A program made the position numbers and the translations under genes. DNA of 5,259 nt from Pseudomonadota bacterium (lineage in GTDB: Bacteria > Pseudomonadota > Alphaproteobacteria > Rhizobiales > Devosiaceae): the NCBI GenBank assembly GCA_023427545.1, contig JAEZBF010000093.1:1-5259 (forward strand). Reading direction: 5' to 3'. How positions within the stretch are numbered: the stretch's first letter is position 1; every line of letters starts with the position of its first letter. The notes under the pieces were generated by a model. The model saw only the letters and a program-made list of their open reading frames with translations, was not told the origin of the DNA and did no database searches. This document shows, piece by piece, positions 1 through 5,259 of this stretch.

Positions 1-58
1 GCCACAGCCGGGTCCCTTGCCCGCCTGCCAGGATCACGGGAACGATCGTCGATTTCAT
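1..58 (-). CDS. manC: Mannose-1-phosphate guanylyltransferase, N-terminal fragment cut by the window edge
   Basis: Only the first 19 codons are inside the window, read on the minus strand from the ATG at 58-56. They encode MKSTIVPVILAGGQGTRLW. This is the nucleotide-binding signature of sugar-1-phosphate nucleotidyltransferases, LAGGxGTRLW, at residues 10-19. Tryptophan after GTRL is typical of the GDP-mannose pyrophosphorylase branch (ManC/CpsB/AlgA/XanB). Glucose-1-phosphate thymidylyltransferases usually have GTRLYP, and GalU enzymes GLGTRFLP. Family enzymes make GDP-mannose from mannose-1-phosphate and GTP in the cytoplasm, feeding exopolysaccharide, LPS and deoxysugar synthesis. Whether this copy also carries the C-terminal phosphomannose isomerase domain cannot be seen. 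An AAGG lies about 12 nt upstream of the ATG, a weak and rather distant ribosome binding site. The family call is fairly safe. The exact substrate is inferred from very little sequence. Confidence 0.8.
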   Translation of the reverse strand, partial: MKSTIVPVILAGGQGTRLW

Positions 59-158
59 GCCGGGAATTCGCCTTGCTTTACGTCCGGCGCAACTTCGCAC
101 GCCGCGCCGACGCCGTGAAGCCTTGGCGGGTATGTCGCGGTTGCGCGGCTGTGGACGC
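59..158. other. Intergenic gap between the small ORF and manC, no clear signal
   Basis: This 100-bp gap lies between the stop of the small unknown ORF and the manC start, both on the minus strand. It contains a 7-bp perfect inverted repeat (GCGCAAC at 87-93, GTTGCGC at 140-146) whose arms are 46 nt apart. That is too far apart and too GC-biased to call a terminator or operator. I see no T-tract and no convincing -35/-10 pair. manC may have its own promoter here or be read through from upstream. Confidence 0.4.
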
Positions 159-380
159 TCAGCCCACCGGCTTCGGGATCGGCGTCGAATGGACCGGTGG
201 AGCGAGCTTGACCAGCCGGAAGCGCATGGGCGGCGACACCCAGTCCCACGGCGTTTCGATCTCGGGCATGCACTCGGTCAGCAGCCGCTGGTCTTCGGCA
301 TTGGCGATCTCGAAGACGTAGCCGGGCCGCGCCATGCGCTCGCATTCGCTCCAGTGGCTGAAATCAACCCAGTCCGTCAT
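159..380 (-). CDS. Small uncharacterised protein (about 73 aa)
   Basis: I do not recognise a characterised family. The chosen start is the ATG at 380-378, giving a product that begins MTDWVDFSHW. A GAGG lies 8 nt upstream of this ATG. An in-frame ATG at 407-405 would add nine residues (MEYDHEAPE) but has no visible ribosome binding site. The protein is acidic and aromatic in its first half (WVDFSHWSECERM), has a central acidic and proline-rich part, and ends in a Pro-rich tail (PVHSTPIPKPVG). It has two cysteines, at about residues 13 and 37, and no signal peptide, membrane helix or known catalytic motif. It looks soluble and cytosolic. It lies 92 bp downstream of lptB on the same strand, so it could be a trailing operon member or stand alone. 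The non-random composition and good start site favour a real gene. Confidence 0.6.
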   Translation of the reverse strand: MTDWVDFSHWSECERMARPGYVFEIANAEDQRLLTECMPEIETPWDWVSPPMRFRLVKLAPPVHSTPIPKPVG

Positions 381-472
381 CTCGGGTGCCTCGTGGTCGT
401 ATTCCATAGATGCGTGGACGTGGGGCGAAGTTGCGGCGGGCCGGCCGCGGCGGTTAACGCCGAGTGAAGGCG

Positions 473-1231
473 CTACATGTCGAACGTGTCGCCGAGGTAG
501 ACGCGGCGTGCCTCAGGGTCGTTGGTGATGGTCTCGGGCTTGCCCTGGATCATCACCGCGCCGCCGTGGATCAGGTAGGCGCGATCGACGAGGCTCAGCG
601 TCTCGCGCACCGAGTGATCGGTGATCAGCACGCCGATGCCGCGGGCGGTGAGCTGGCGGACCAGCGATTTGACCTCGGCGACCGCGATCGGGTCGACGCC
701 GGCGAAGGGTTCGTCGAGCAGCATGAAGCTTGGGTCCGCGGCCATCGCCCGCGCGATCTCGACCCGGCGCCGCTCGCCGCCCGAGAGGGCGAGCGCATTG
801 GTGTTGCGCAGGTGCGCGATGCCGAACTCGTTGAGCAGCGTATCGAGCCGCTCCATCCGCGCCTTGCGCGGCCGGACGTGCCCTTCGAGGATCGCGAGGA
901 TGTTGCCCGCGACCGTGAGCCCGCGAAAGATCGAGGGCTCCTGGGGCAGGTAGCCGATGCCGAGACGCCCGCGCTGGAACATTGGCAGGTTGGTGATCGG
1001 CAGCCCATCGAGCATGATCTGTCCGGCGTCGGGGCGCACCAGCCCCATGATCATGGTGAAAACTGTGGTCTTGCCCGCCCCGTTCGGCCCGAGCAGGCCG
1101 ACCGCTTCGCCGCGCCGCAGCGCGAGGCTGACGTTGCGCACCACCGTCAGGCGGCCGAAGCTCTTGGCGAGGCCATGCGCCACGAGCCAGCCCGTCTGGT
1201 CGACGCGGCCGCGGGCCACAGTCTCGCTCAT
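473..1231 (-). CDS. lptB: LPS export ABC transporter ATP-binding protein LptB
   Basis: LptB is the cytoplasmic ATPase of the LptB2FGC complex, which extracts lipopolysaccharide from the inner membrane and drives it along the LptA bridge. The 252-residue product is slightly longer than the usual 240 or so, owing to a short N-terminal extension. All ABC motifs are present: Walker A GPNGAGKT (48-55), Q-loop Gln97 in YLPQEPSIFRGLTV, signature LSGGE (149-153) followed by RRRVEIARA, Walker B FMLLDE (169-174) with catalytic Glu174, D-loop AGVDP (177-181), and switch His206 in ITDHSVRETL. The Q-loop and H-loop wording is characteristic of LptB and separates it from branched-chain amino acid (LivF/LivG) ATPases. 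The ATG overlaps the lptA stop as ATGA, implying translational coupling, and a perfect inverted repeat lies just upstream. lptF and lptG are not in the window. Confidence 0.97.
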   Translation of the reverse strand: MSETVARGRVDQTGWLVAHGLAKSFGRLTVVRNVSLALRRGEAVGLLGPNGAGKTTVFTMIMGLVRPDAGQIMLDGLPITNLPMFQRGRLGIGYLPQEPSIFRGLTVAGNILAILEGHVRPRKARMERLDTLLNEFGIAHLRNTNALALSGGERRRVEIARAMAADPSFMLLDEPFAGVDPIAVAEVKSLVRQLTARGIGVLITDHSVRETLSLVDRAYLIHGGAVMIQGKPETITNDPEARRVYLGDTFDM

Positions 1232-1671
1232 TGCGGGGTGAACACCCCGGTGACGCGCCCCTTGCTTCCCCCGGAAAAGACGGACGTGTTGTTCTTGAGG
1301 TCGATGACGAGCTGCGGCCCGGTCAGCGTACCCATAGGGCTGCTGATCTTGACGTTGCCGGTCATCGTCATGACTTGGGTGGCGGGGTTGAAAACCGCCC
1401 GCTCCCCCGTCGCGGACTGGTCTTTCGTCTTGATCTTCACCCCGCCACTGGCGGTGATGTCCTTGATGTCGCTGGTGCCGCCCTCGCCATAGTTCACCAC
1501 CACCTTCTCGGCGCTCAACTGCATGTTGTCGCGGTCGACGACCACGTGGCCGGTGAAGGTCGCGACCTTGTTGGCCTCATCGACGGTGAAGGTGTCGGCG
1601 GCGATCTTGATCGGCGTCTCGGCCGCGACCGGGGCGGCGAGCAGCGCCACCAGCACCAGGGCGGCCCGCAT
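1228..1671 (-). CDS. lptA: LPS transport periplasmic protein LptA
   Basis: LptA polymerises into the periplasmic beta-jellyroll bridge that carries lipopolysaccharide from LptC to LptD. From the ATG at 1671-1669 the product has 147 residues. It starts with a signal peptide (MRAALVLVALLAAPVAA, hydrophobic core about 3-12, likely signal peptidase I cleavage after PVAA, before Glu18). An OstA/LptA-like beta-rich domain follows at about 20-130, with family-typical phrases such as IAADTFTVDE, ATFTGHVVV, LSAEKVVVNY and GNVKISS. A GTG two codons upstream (1677-1675) is an alternative start that overlaps the lptC stop as GTGA. The frame is open further upstream to 1734, but that part overlaps lptC and would bury the signal peptide. 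The gene lies between lptC and lptB. The family call is secure; the exact start is open by two codons. Confidence 0.93.
   Translation of the reverse strand: MRAALVLVALLAAPVAAETPIKIAADTFTVDEANKVATFTGHVVVDRDNMQLSAEKVVVNYGEGGTSDIKDITASGGVKIKTKDQSATGERAVFNPATQVMTMTGNVKISSPMGTLTGPQLVIDLKNNTSVFSGGSKGRVTGVFTPQ
1234..1249 (-). promoter_or_regulatory. Perfect inverted repeat at the lptB translation start
   Basis: CGGGGTG at 1234-1240 and CACCCCG at 1243-1249 are exact reverse complements separated by 2 nt. In the mRNA this can form a 6-bp stem with a GUUC tetraloop, ending 2 nt before the lptB AUG. It covers the region where the ribosome would bind. It also encodes the last residues of LptA (GVFTP). 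A ribosome finishing lptA would melt it, so it could enforce coupled translation. The repeat is seen directly; the regulatory role is inference, and GC-rich codon choice could produce it by chance. Confidence 0.35.
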
Positions 1672-1673
1672 CC

Positions 1674-2318
1674 TCACGGCCTGGCGTCTCCGGGCGTGCC
1701 GGGCAGAGTGATGGTCACCCGCTCGAAACGCCAAAGCTTTTTCGCCGCATCGTACTCCATCGAGGCCGCTTGAAGGCTTTCACCGGTCGAGAGGGTTGCG
1801 TCCACCGCGCCCATTGTCCGCATCTTCTGGCCGGGGTAGTCGATCTCGAGGCCCGTCACCATGCCGCCGCCGCCGGTGCTGTCGGCAAGGCTGGTGACGC
1901 CCTCGACGGTCAACGTCTGCGCGTTGGTGTCGATCCGCGCTGCCGCCGCCTTGGCGGTCCCGGAGAGGCCGTCGGGCCGGGTCAGCGTCACCTCGGCCTG
2001 ATTGAGGTCGATGAGGTTGGCGGCAGCGAGGCTCGCCTCGGCCTTGCTGGCGAAGATTTTGTAGACGCTGCCATCGCTCATGGCGCCCGCGTAGCTCGGA
2101 GCTTCGACCACGAGATGGTCGCGCTCGACGCTGAGGTGGCCGATGGTGAAATCCTTGGTCATCTGCGAGATGACGAGCTGCACGCCGAGCACGGCGAAGA
2201 CCGCGAGCCCGACGAGCGGCACGAGGATTCGGAGCAGCAGGACCACCCGGTTGCGCCGCTTGAGCGCGCGGTAGACGTCCGCGCGTCCGGAGGCGATGTG
2301 GGTGTCGGCGGCCGCCAT
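1674..2318 (-). CDS. lptC: LPS export protein LptC, membrane-anchored
   Basis: LptC links the inner-membrane LptB2FG complex to the LptA bridge and receives lipopolysaccharide in the periplasm. The 214-residue product has a short basic cytoplasmic N-terminus (ALKRRNRVVLLLR at about 18-30), one transmembrane helix at about 31-51, and a periplasmic beta-rich LptC/YrbK-type domain from about 55 to 205. The wording VERDHLVVEAPSYAG and the repeated strand pattern fit the variable alphaproteobacterial LptC family rather than the E. coli sequence closely. The call therefore rests partly on position, since lptA and lptB follow directly. The ATG at 2318-2316 overlaps the nrnC stop as TGATG. No Shine-Dalgarno sequence is visible, so start by reinitiation is likely. 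The C-terminus ends 2 nt before the lptA ATG. Confidence 0.9.
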   Translation of the reverse strand: MAAADTHIASGRADVYRALKRRNRVVLLLRILVPLVGLAVFAVLGVQLVISQMTKDFTIGHLSVERDHLVVEAPSYAGAMSDGSVYKIFASKAEASLAAANLIDLNQAEVTLTRPDGLSGTAKAAAARIDTNAQTLTVEGVTSLADSTGGGGMVTGLEIDYPGQKMRTMGAVDATLSTGESLQAASMEYDAAKKLWRFERVTITLPGTPGDARP

Positions 2319-2932
2319 CAGCTATGCGCGAAGATGTCGGTTTCGTCCCACCCAAGCAGGTCGAGCTCGACCCGCGTGGGCAGGAAACGGAAGCAGGTTT
2401 CGGCGAGCGCCGTGCGCCCCTCCCGCATCATCATGCGGTCGAGGTGACGCTTGATATCGTGGAGGTAGAGCACATCGGACGCGGCGTATTCGAGCTGCGC
2501 CTCGGAGAGCTTCTCGGCGCCCCAGTCCGAGCTCTGCTGCTGCTTGGAGAGATCGATGTTGAGCAGCTCCCGGCAAAGGTCCTTGAGGCCGTGCCGGTCG
2601 GTATAGGTGCGGATCAGCTTGCTCGCGATCTTGGTGCAGTAGAGCGGCCCGGCAACGACGCCGAACCGGTGCTTGAGTACCGCGACGTCGAACCGCGCGT
2701 AATGGAAGATCTTGGTGACGCCGGGATCGGTGAGCAGCCGCTCGAGGTTGGGCGCGTGCTGGAGGTCCGGCGGGATCTGCACGACGTCGGCGCTGCCGTC
2801 GCCGGGCGAGAGCTGCACGACGCAGAGGCGGTCCCGGTGCGGGTCGAGTCCCATGGTTTCGGTGTCGATCGCGACCTCCCGGCCGTAACGGGAAAGGTCC
2901 GGGAGATCGCCCCGGTGCAGCCGCACAGTCAT
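2318..2932 (-). CDS. nrnC: NrnC-type 3'-5' exoribonuclease (short RNase D-like nano-RNase)
   Basis: This 204-residue protein is a single DEDDy exonuclease domain. Visible catalytic residues are Asp23 and Glu25 in the ExoI motif AIDTET, Asp82 in ExoII (HYARFDVAVL), and Tyr149 plus Asp153 in ExoIII (EYAASDVLYLH). RNase D of E. coli is about 375 residues and carries HRDC domains, which are absent here. The length, the motifs TDRHGLKDLC and SKQQQSSDWG, and the C-terminal GWDETDIFAHS match what I recall of alphaproteobacterial NrnC. Those enzymes degrade di- and oligoribonucleotides, including the c-di-GMP product pGpG, in lineages lacking Orn. The ATG at 2932-2930 was chosen because GAGGA lies 4 nt upstream. 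The frame stays open to 3106, but the extra 58 codons look non-coding. It is the first gene of the nrnC-lptC-lptA-lptB chain. Automatic pipelines often label it ribonuclease D. Confidence 0.93.
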   Translation of the reverse strand: MTVRLHRGDLPDLSRYGREVAIDTETMGLDPHRDRLCVVQLSPGDGSADVVQIPPDLQHAPNLERLLTDPGVTKIFHYARFDVAVLKHRFGVVAGPLYCTKIASKLIRTYTDRHGLKDLCRELLNIDLSKQQQSSDWGAEKLSEAQLEYAASDVLYLHDIKRHLDRMMMREGRTALAETCFRFLPTRVELDLLGWDETDIFAHS

Positions 2933-3105
2933 ATCGTCCTCGTCGCCCTGGGCCGGGCGGCCTGAGCCCGGGATTCGCACAAGCTGGCTTGATGCCACAC
3001 GATCCGGGCATTGGAAAGGCCGGGCGCCGGGGCTTGCCCGAGGGTGTTGTTGCGATATTGGCAGGCCGCTGCCGTTGTGCCATCTAGGCGCGTTGCGAGC
3101 GAGCA
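2933..3105. promoter_or_regulatory. Divergent intergenic region between nrnC and the dehydratase gene
   Basis: Head-to-head genes leave 173 bp, which must hold the promoters for the nrnC-lpt operon (minus) and for the dehydratase (plus), unless the latter is read from elsewhere. I could not pick out a convincing -35/-10 pair on either strand. Two small dyads are present. One is an imperfect 19-bp dyad at 2977-2995 (CAAGC-TG-GCTTG core, flanked by GCA and TGC with one bulged base). The other is a 5-bp hairpin at 3060-3073 (GGCAG, GCCG loop, CTGCC). The promoter role comes from gene orientation, not from recognised elements. Confidence 0.4.
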
Positions 3106-5001
3106 TTGGATCAATTGAGTAGGCTGCAGTCGATCAGGCGGTTCGTGAACGACTTGCCGCGCACCTGGAAGCGCGCAGTCCTGATCGGCTTCGATGCCAT
3201 CGCGCTCTGGCTCGTCATGTGGCTGAGCTATTCGCTGCGCCTGGGCCCAGAATTCCGCCCGACGACCATGCAGATCGGCCTCATGGCCGTGGCGCCGCTG
3301 ATCGCACTCCCGGTCTTCCTGCGGTTCGGCCTCTACCGTGCGGTGATCCGCTACCTGCCCGAGCGGGCGATCTTCACGATCTTCCAGGCGATGACGATTG
3401 CGACACTGCTGTGGATCGGGGTCCTCTTCCTGGCCGAGGTCTGGCGGGTCGCGGTGGTGCCGCGCTCGGTGCCGATCTTCTACTTCTTCTTCGGCACCAT
3501 CGTGATCGGCGGCGCGCGATTTGCGGCGAAGTACTTCCTGTGGTCGCCGATCCGCCAGTCCTTCAAGGCGGGCGAGGTGGTGATCTATGGCGCCGGCCGG
3601 GCCGGCACGCAGCTGGCGACGGCCCTGCGCGCGCACGGCTCGCGCTACGTCGCCGCTTTCCTCGACGACGATCCCAGCCTGCATGGCCGCGATGTACTGG
3701 GCATCCGCGTTTACCCGGTCGAGCGGCTCGAGTGGCTGATCTCCAACCTCGGCGTGCGCGAGGTCATCCTGTCGATGCCCTCGATAGACGCCGTCCGGCG
3801 GCAGGCGATCTTCACCGAGCTAAGGCGCTATCCCGTCAAGATCAGGGCTTTGCCCGCCATCTCCGACGTTGCCTCGGGCAAATACCTGGTCAACCACCTG
3901 CGCGCGATCGACATCGACGACCTGCTCGGCCGTTCCTCGGTGCCGGCGGATCCCGAGCTGCTGCGCCAGATGCTGGGCGGCCGGGTGATCATGGTGACCG
4001 GGGCAGGAGGCTCGATCGGCTCCGAGCTCTGCCGCCTGATTGCCAAGTGGTCGCCCAAGAAGCTGGTGCTGTTCGAGGCCAACGAGTTCGCGCTCTACCA
4101 GATCGAGCGTACGCTGAGCCAGCGCACCGAGTTGCCGCTCATCCCCGTTCTCGGCTCGGTGACCGACGCGGCCCTGGTCCGCCGCACCTTGCGCGAGCAT
4201 GGCGTAGAGGTCGTCTTCCATACCGCCGCGCACAAGCACGTGCCGCTGGTCGAGGCCAACCCGCTCGAGGGCGTGCGCAACAATGTGCTGGGCACCCGCT
4301 GCATTGCCGAGGCCGCGCTGGCCTGCGGCGTCGCCAATTTCGTACTGATCTCGACCGACAAGGCCGTGCACCCCACCAACGTGATGGGCGCGACGAAGCG
4401 CTGGGCCGAGTTCATCGTGCGCCAGACCGGCGAACGCTCGACCACCGGCCAGCGCTTCTGCGCCGTCCGCTTCGGCAACGTTCTGGGCAGCAACGGCTCG
4501 GTCCTGCCCCTGTTCCAGGAGCAGATCGCCGCCGGCGGTCCGCTGACCCTGACCGACAACCGCATGACGCGGTACTTCATGTCGATCCACGAGGCCGCCG
4601 AGCTGATCGTGCAGGCGGGCGCGCTCAGCGAAGGCGGCGACATCTTCCTGCTCGAGATGGGCGAGCCGATCCGCATCCGCGATCTCGCCGAGAACATGAT
4701 CAGGCTCGCCGGGCTTTCGGTCCGCAACGAGGAAAACCCGCGCGGCGACATTGCCATCGTTGAGGTCGGATCACGCCCCGGCGAAAAGCTCACCGAAGAG
4801 CTGTTCTACGATCCCGCACAGGTGCGGCGCACGCGCCAGCCGCGCATCCTGCGCGCCGCCAGCGGCGAGCACCACTTCGGCGACCTCGAAGCGGCGCTTC
4901 GCGACCTCGAGGCGGCGCTCCAGAGTGGCGACGAGGCCGAAGTCCGCCGCGTCCTCTTCAGCTTCATCACCGAAGATGCGCGCGAGGCGATCCCTGCCTG
5001 A
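3106..5001 (+). CDS. Membrane-bound nucleoside-diphosphate-sugar 4,6-dehydratase, WbpM/CapD/PglF type
   Basis: Large-class enzymes of this family convert UDP-GlcNAc to UDP-4-keto-6-deoxy-GlcNAc, the precursor of sugars such as QuiNAc, FucNAc and bacillosamine in LPS, capsule or glycoproteins. The 631-residue product has four likely transmembrane helices (about 25-43, 55-75, 93-112, 122-140). A first Rossmann-like domain (about 157-250, GAGRAG at 162-167) precedes the catalytic SDR domain (about 293-570). That domain shows NAD-binding TGAGGSIGSE (298-307), AAHKHVPLVE (374-383), the family's TDK (417-419) with Met427 and Lys431 in place of the usual SDR Tyr-x-x-x-Lys, RFGNVLGSNGSV (455-466) and RPGEKLTEELF (557-567). 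No in-frame ATG lies before the first helix, so the start is TTG at 3106, TTG at 3115 or GTG at 3145, the last with AGGCGG upstream. Substrate and stereochemistry cannot be read from sequence alone. Confidence 0.93.
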   Translation: MDQLSRLQSIRRFVNDLPRTWKRAVLIGFDAIALWLVMWLSYSLRLGPEFRPTTMQIGLMAVAPLIALPVFLRFGLYRAVIRYLPERAIFTIFQAMTIATLLWIGVLFLAEVWRVAVVPRSVPIFYFFFGTIVIGGARFAAKYFLWSPIRQSFKAGEVVIYGAGRAGTQLATALRAHGSRYVAAFLDDDPSLHGRDVLGIRVYPVERLEWLISNLGVREVILSMPSIDAVRRQAIFTELRRYPVKIRALPAISDVASGKYLVNHLRAIDIDDLLGRSSVPADPELLRQMLGGRVIMVTGAGGSIGSELCRLIAKWSPKKLVLFEANEFALYQIERTLSQRTELPLIPVLGSVTDAALVRRTLREHGVEVVFHTAAHKHVPLVEANPLEGVRNNVLGTRCIAEAALACGVANFVLISTDKAVHPTNVMGATKRWAEFIVRQTGERSTTGQRFCAVRFGNVLGSNGSVLPLFQEQIAAGGPLTLTDNRMTRYFMSIHEAAELIVQAGALSEGGDIFLLEMGEPIRIRDLAENMIRLAGLSVRNEENPRGDIAIVEVGSRPGEKLTEELFYDPAQVRRTRQPRILRAASGEHHFGDLEAALRDLEAALQSGDEAEVRRVLFSFITEDAREAIPA

Positions 5002-5007
5002 GCGGGC

Positions 5008-5026
5008 CTGGGCTGCGCCCGGCTTT
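5008..5026 (+). terminator. Possible weak terminator hairpin after the dehydratase gene
   Basis: CTGGGC at 5008-5013 pairs with GCCCGG at 5017-5022 around a TGC loop (6 bp including one G-T pair). It is followed by CTTT and CCCT, only a short T-run. It begins 6 nt after the dehydratase stop, inside a 27-bp gap between convergent genes, where a terminator is expected. The T-tract is poor, so support is mainly positional. Confidence 0.35.
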
Positions 5027-5028
5027 CC

Positions 5029-5259
5029 CTAAGCCCGAACGGGCCGGATGCCACGCGCCACCTGTATCAGGCACAACAGTCCTGACACCCCCACGGCACC
5101 GATGATCCAGAGCGCGGGCCGGACCCCGAGCCCCTCGATCATCATCGCCAGGACGAACGGCGCGATCGAGGCGAGAACCTGCCGCACCGAGGCCATGATG
5201 CCGATGCGGGCGCCGTAGTTGTCCGGTCCGAAGAGGGCCAGCGGCAGCGCCCCCTGCAC
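5029..5259 (-). CDS. MFS transporter, C-terminal fragment cut by the window edge
   Basis: Only the last 76 codons are present, read on the minus strand into the TAG at 5031-5029. The window begins with a GTG codon at 5259-5257, but this is almost certainly internal. The visible start GALPLALFGPDNYGARIG is a loop and helix motif found towards the C-terminus of one group of major facilitator transporters. Two hydrophobic segments follow at about 27-42 (APFVLAMMIEGLG area) and 47-68 (PALWIIGAVGVSGLLCLIQVA), consistent with helices 11 and 12. The product ends in a short basic tail, RGIRPVRA. Substrate cannot be inferred. The gene converges on the dehydratase with 27 bp between stops and is probably unrelated functionally. 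Confidence 0.75.
   Translation of the reverse strand: MQGALPLALFGPDNYGARIGIMASVRQVLASIAPFVLAMMIEGLGVRPALWIIGAVGVSGLLCLIQVARGIRPVRA

Noticed and set aside
55..345. 96-codon minus-strand frame overlapping the small ORF and the manC start
   Set aside because: It is Arg/Ala-rich without motifs and conflicts with both the small ORF and the manC N-terminus.
433..448. GC-rich hairpin after lptB (GCGGC/GCCGC) as a terminator
   Set aside because: The stem is only 5 bp, no T-tract follows on the minus strand, and such inverted repeats are common by chance at this GC content.
464..1492. Long plus-strand open frame (342 codons) opposite lptB and lptA
   Set aside because: It is antisense to two well-supported genes. 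Its translation is rich in Arg, Ala, Asp and His with no motif, as expected from the complement of GC-rich codons.
1672..1734. N-terminal extension of lptA by 21 codons
   Set aside because: It overlaps lptC in another frame and would put a basic stretch ahead of an evident signal peptide.
2933..3106. N-terminal extension of nrnC by 58 codons
   Set aside because: The extension has no family similarity, uses up the whole divergent promoter region, and the internal ATG has a good GAGGA site.
2929..3684. 251-codon minus-strand frame across the divergent intergenic region and the dehydratase 5' end
   Set aside because: Its composition (Arg, Asp, Glu, His, Gln rich) is typical of an antisense shadow, and it overlaps the dehydratase N-terminal coding region.
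3820..4590. 256-codon minus-strand frame inside the dehydratase gene
   Set aside because: It is wholly antisense to the catalytic domain coding region, with no recognisable domain and shadow-like composition.
3219..4763. 514-codon plus-strand frame inside the dehydratase gene
   Set aside because: It is in another frame of a gene with clear catalytic motifs, and its translation is low-complexity Arg/Ala/Pro.

Overview
This is a GC-rich, gene-dense chromosomal window from what looks like an alphaproteobacterium, most likely a sphingomonad. That placement is an inference from three things: a short NrnC-type exonuclease next to lptC-lptA-lptB, the strong GC bias at third codon positions, and the overall feel of the proteins. 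No rRNA, tRNA, mobile element, CRISPR array or horizontally acquired segment is visible. Most of the window is ordinary envelope and housekeeping sequence.

Left edge (1-472), minus strand. The first 19 codons of a GDP-mannose pyrophosphorylase-like gene (manC/cpsB type) run off the left end. A 100-bp gap follows, then a small uncharacterised ORF of about 73 residues.

Centre (473-2932), minus strand. Four genes sit in a tightly packed chain, transcribed in the order nrnC, lptC, lptA, lptB. The junctions are TGATG (nrnC/lptC), a 2-nt gap or a GTGA overlap depending on the lptA start (lptC/lptA), and ATGA (lptA/lptB). This is almost certainly one operon. LptC (membrane-anchored), LptA (periplasmic) and LptB (cytoplasmic ATPase) are parts of the bridge that moves lipopolysaccharide from the inner to the outer membrane. 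NrnC is a DEDDy 3'-5' exoribonuclease that removes very short RNAs. A perfect 7-bp inverted repeat lies directly in front of the lptB start codon and may support translational coupling.

Right part (2933-5028), plus strand. A 173-bp divergent intergenic region separates nrnC from a full-length (about 631 aa) membrane-bound nucleotide-sugar 4,6-dehydratase of the WbpM/CapD/PglF type. This gene has no usable ATG and must start at TTG or GTG. A weak hairpin follows it in a 27-bp convergent gap. The C-terminal 76 residues of an MFS transporter (minus strand) then run off the right end.

Together the window joins LPS export (lptCAB) to two nucleotide-sugar enzymes (GDP-mannose synthesis and UDP-GlcNAc dehydration) that probably feed surface polysaccharide synthesis. 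No previously undescribed system is apparent. The points most worth checking are the hairpin at lptB, the non-ATG start of the dehydratase, the lptA start choice and the small unknown ORF.
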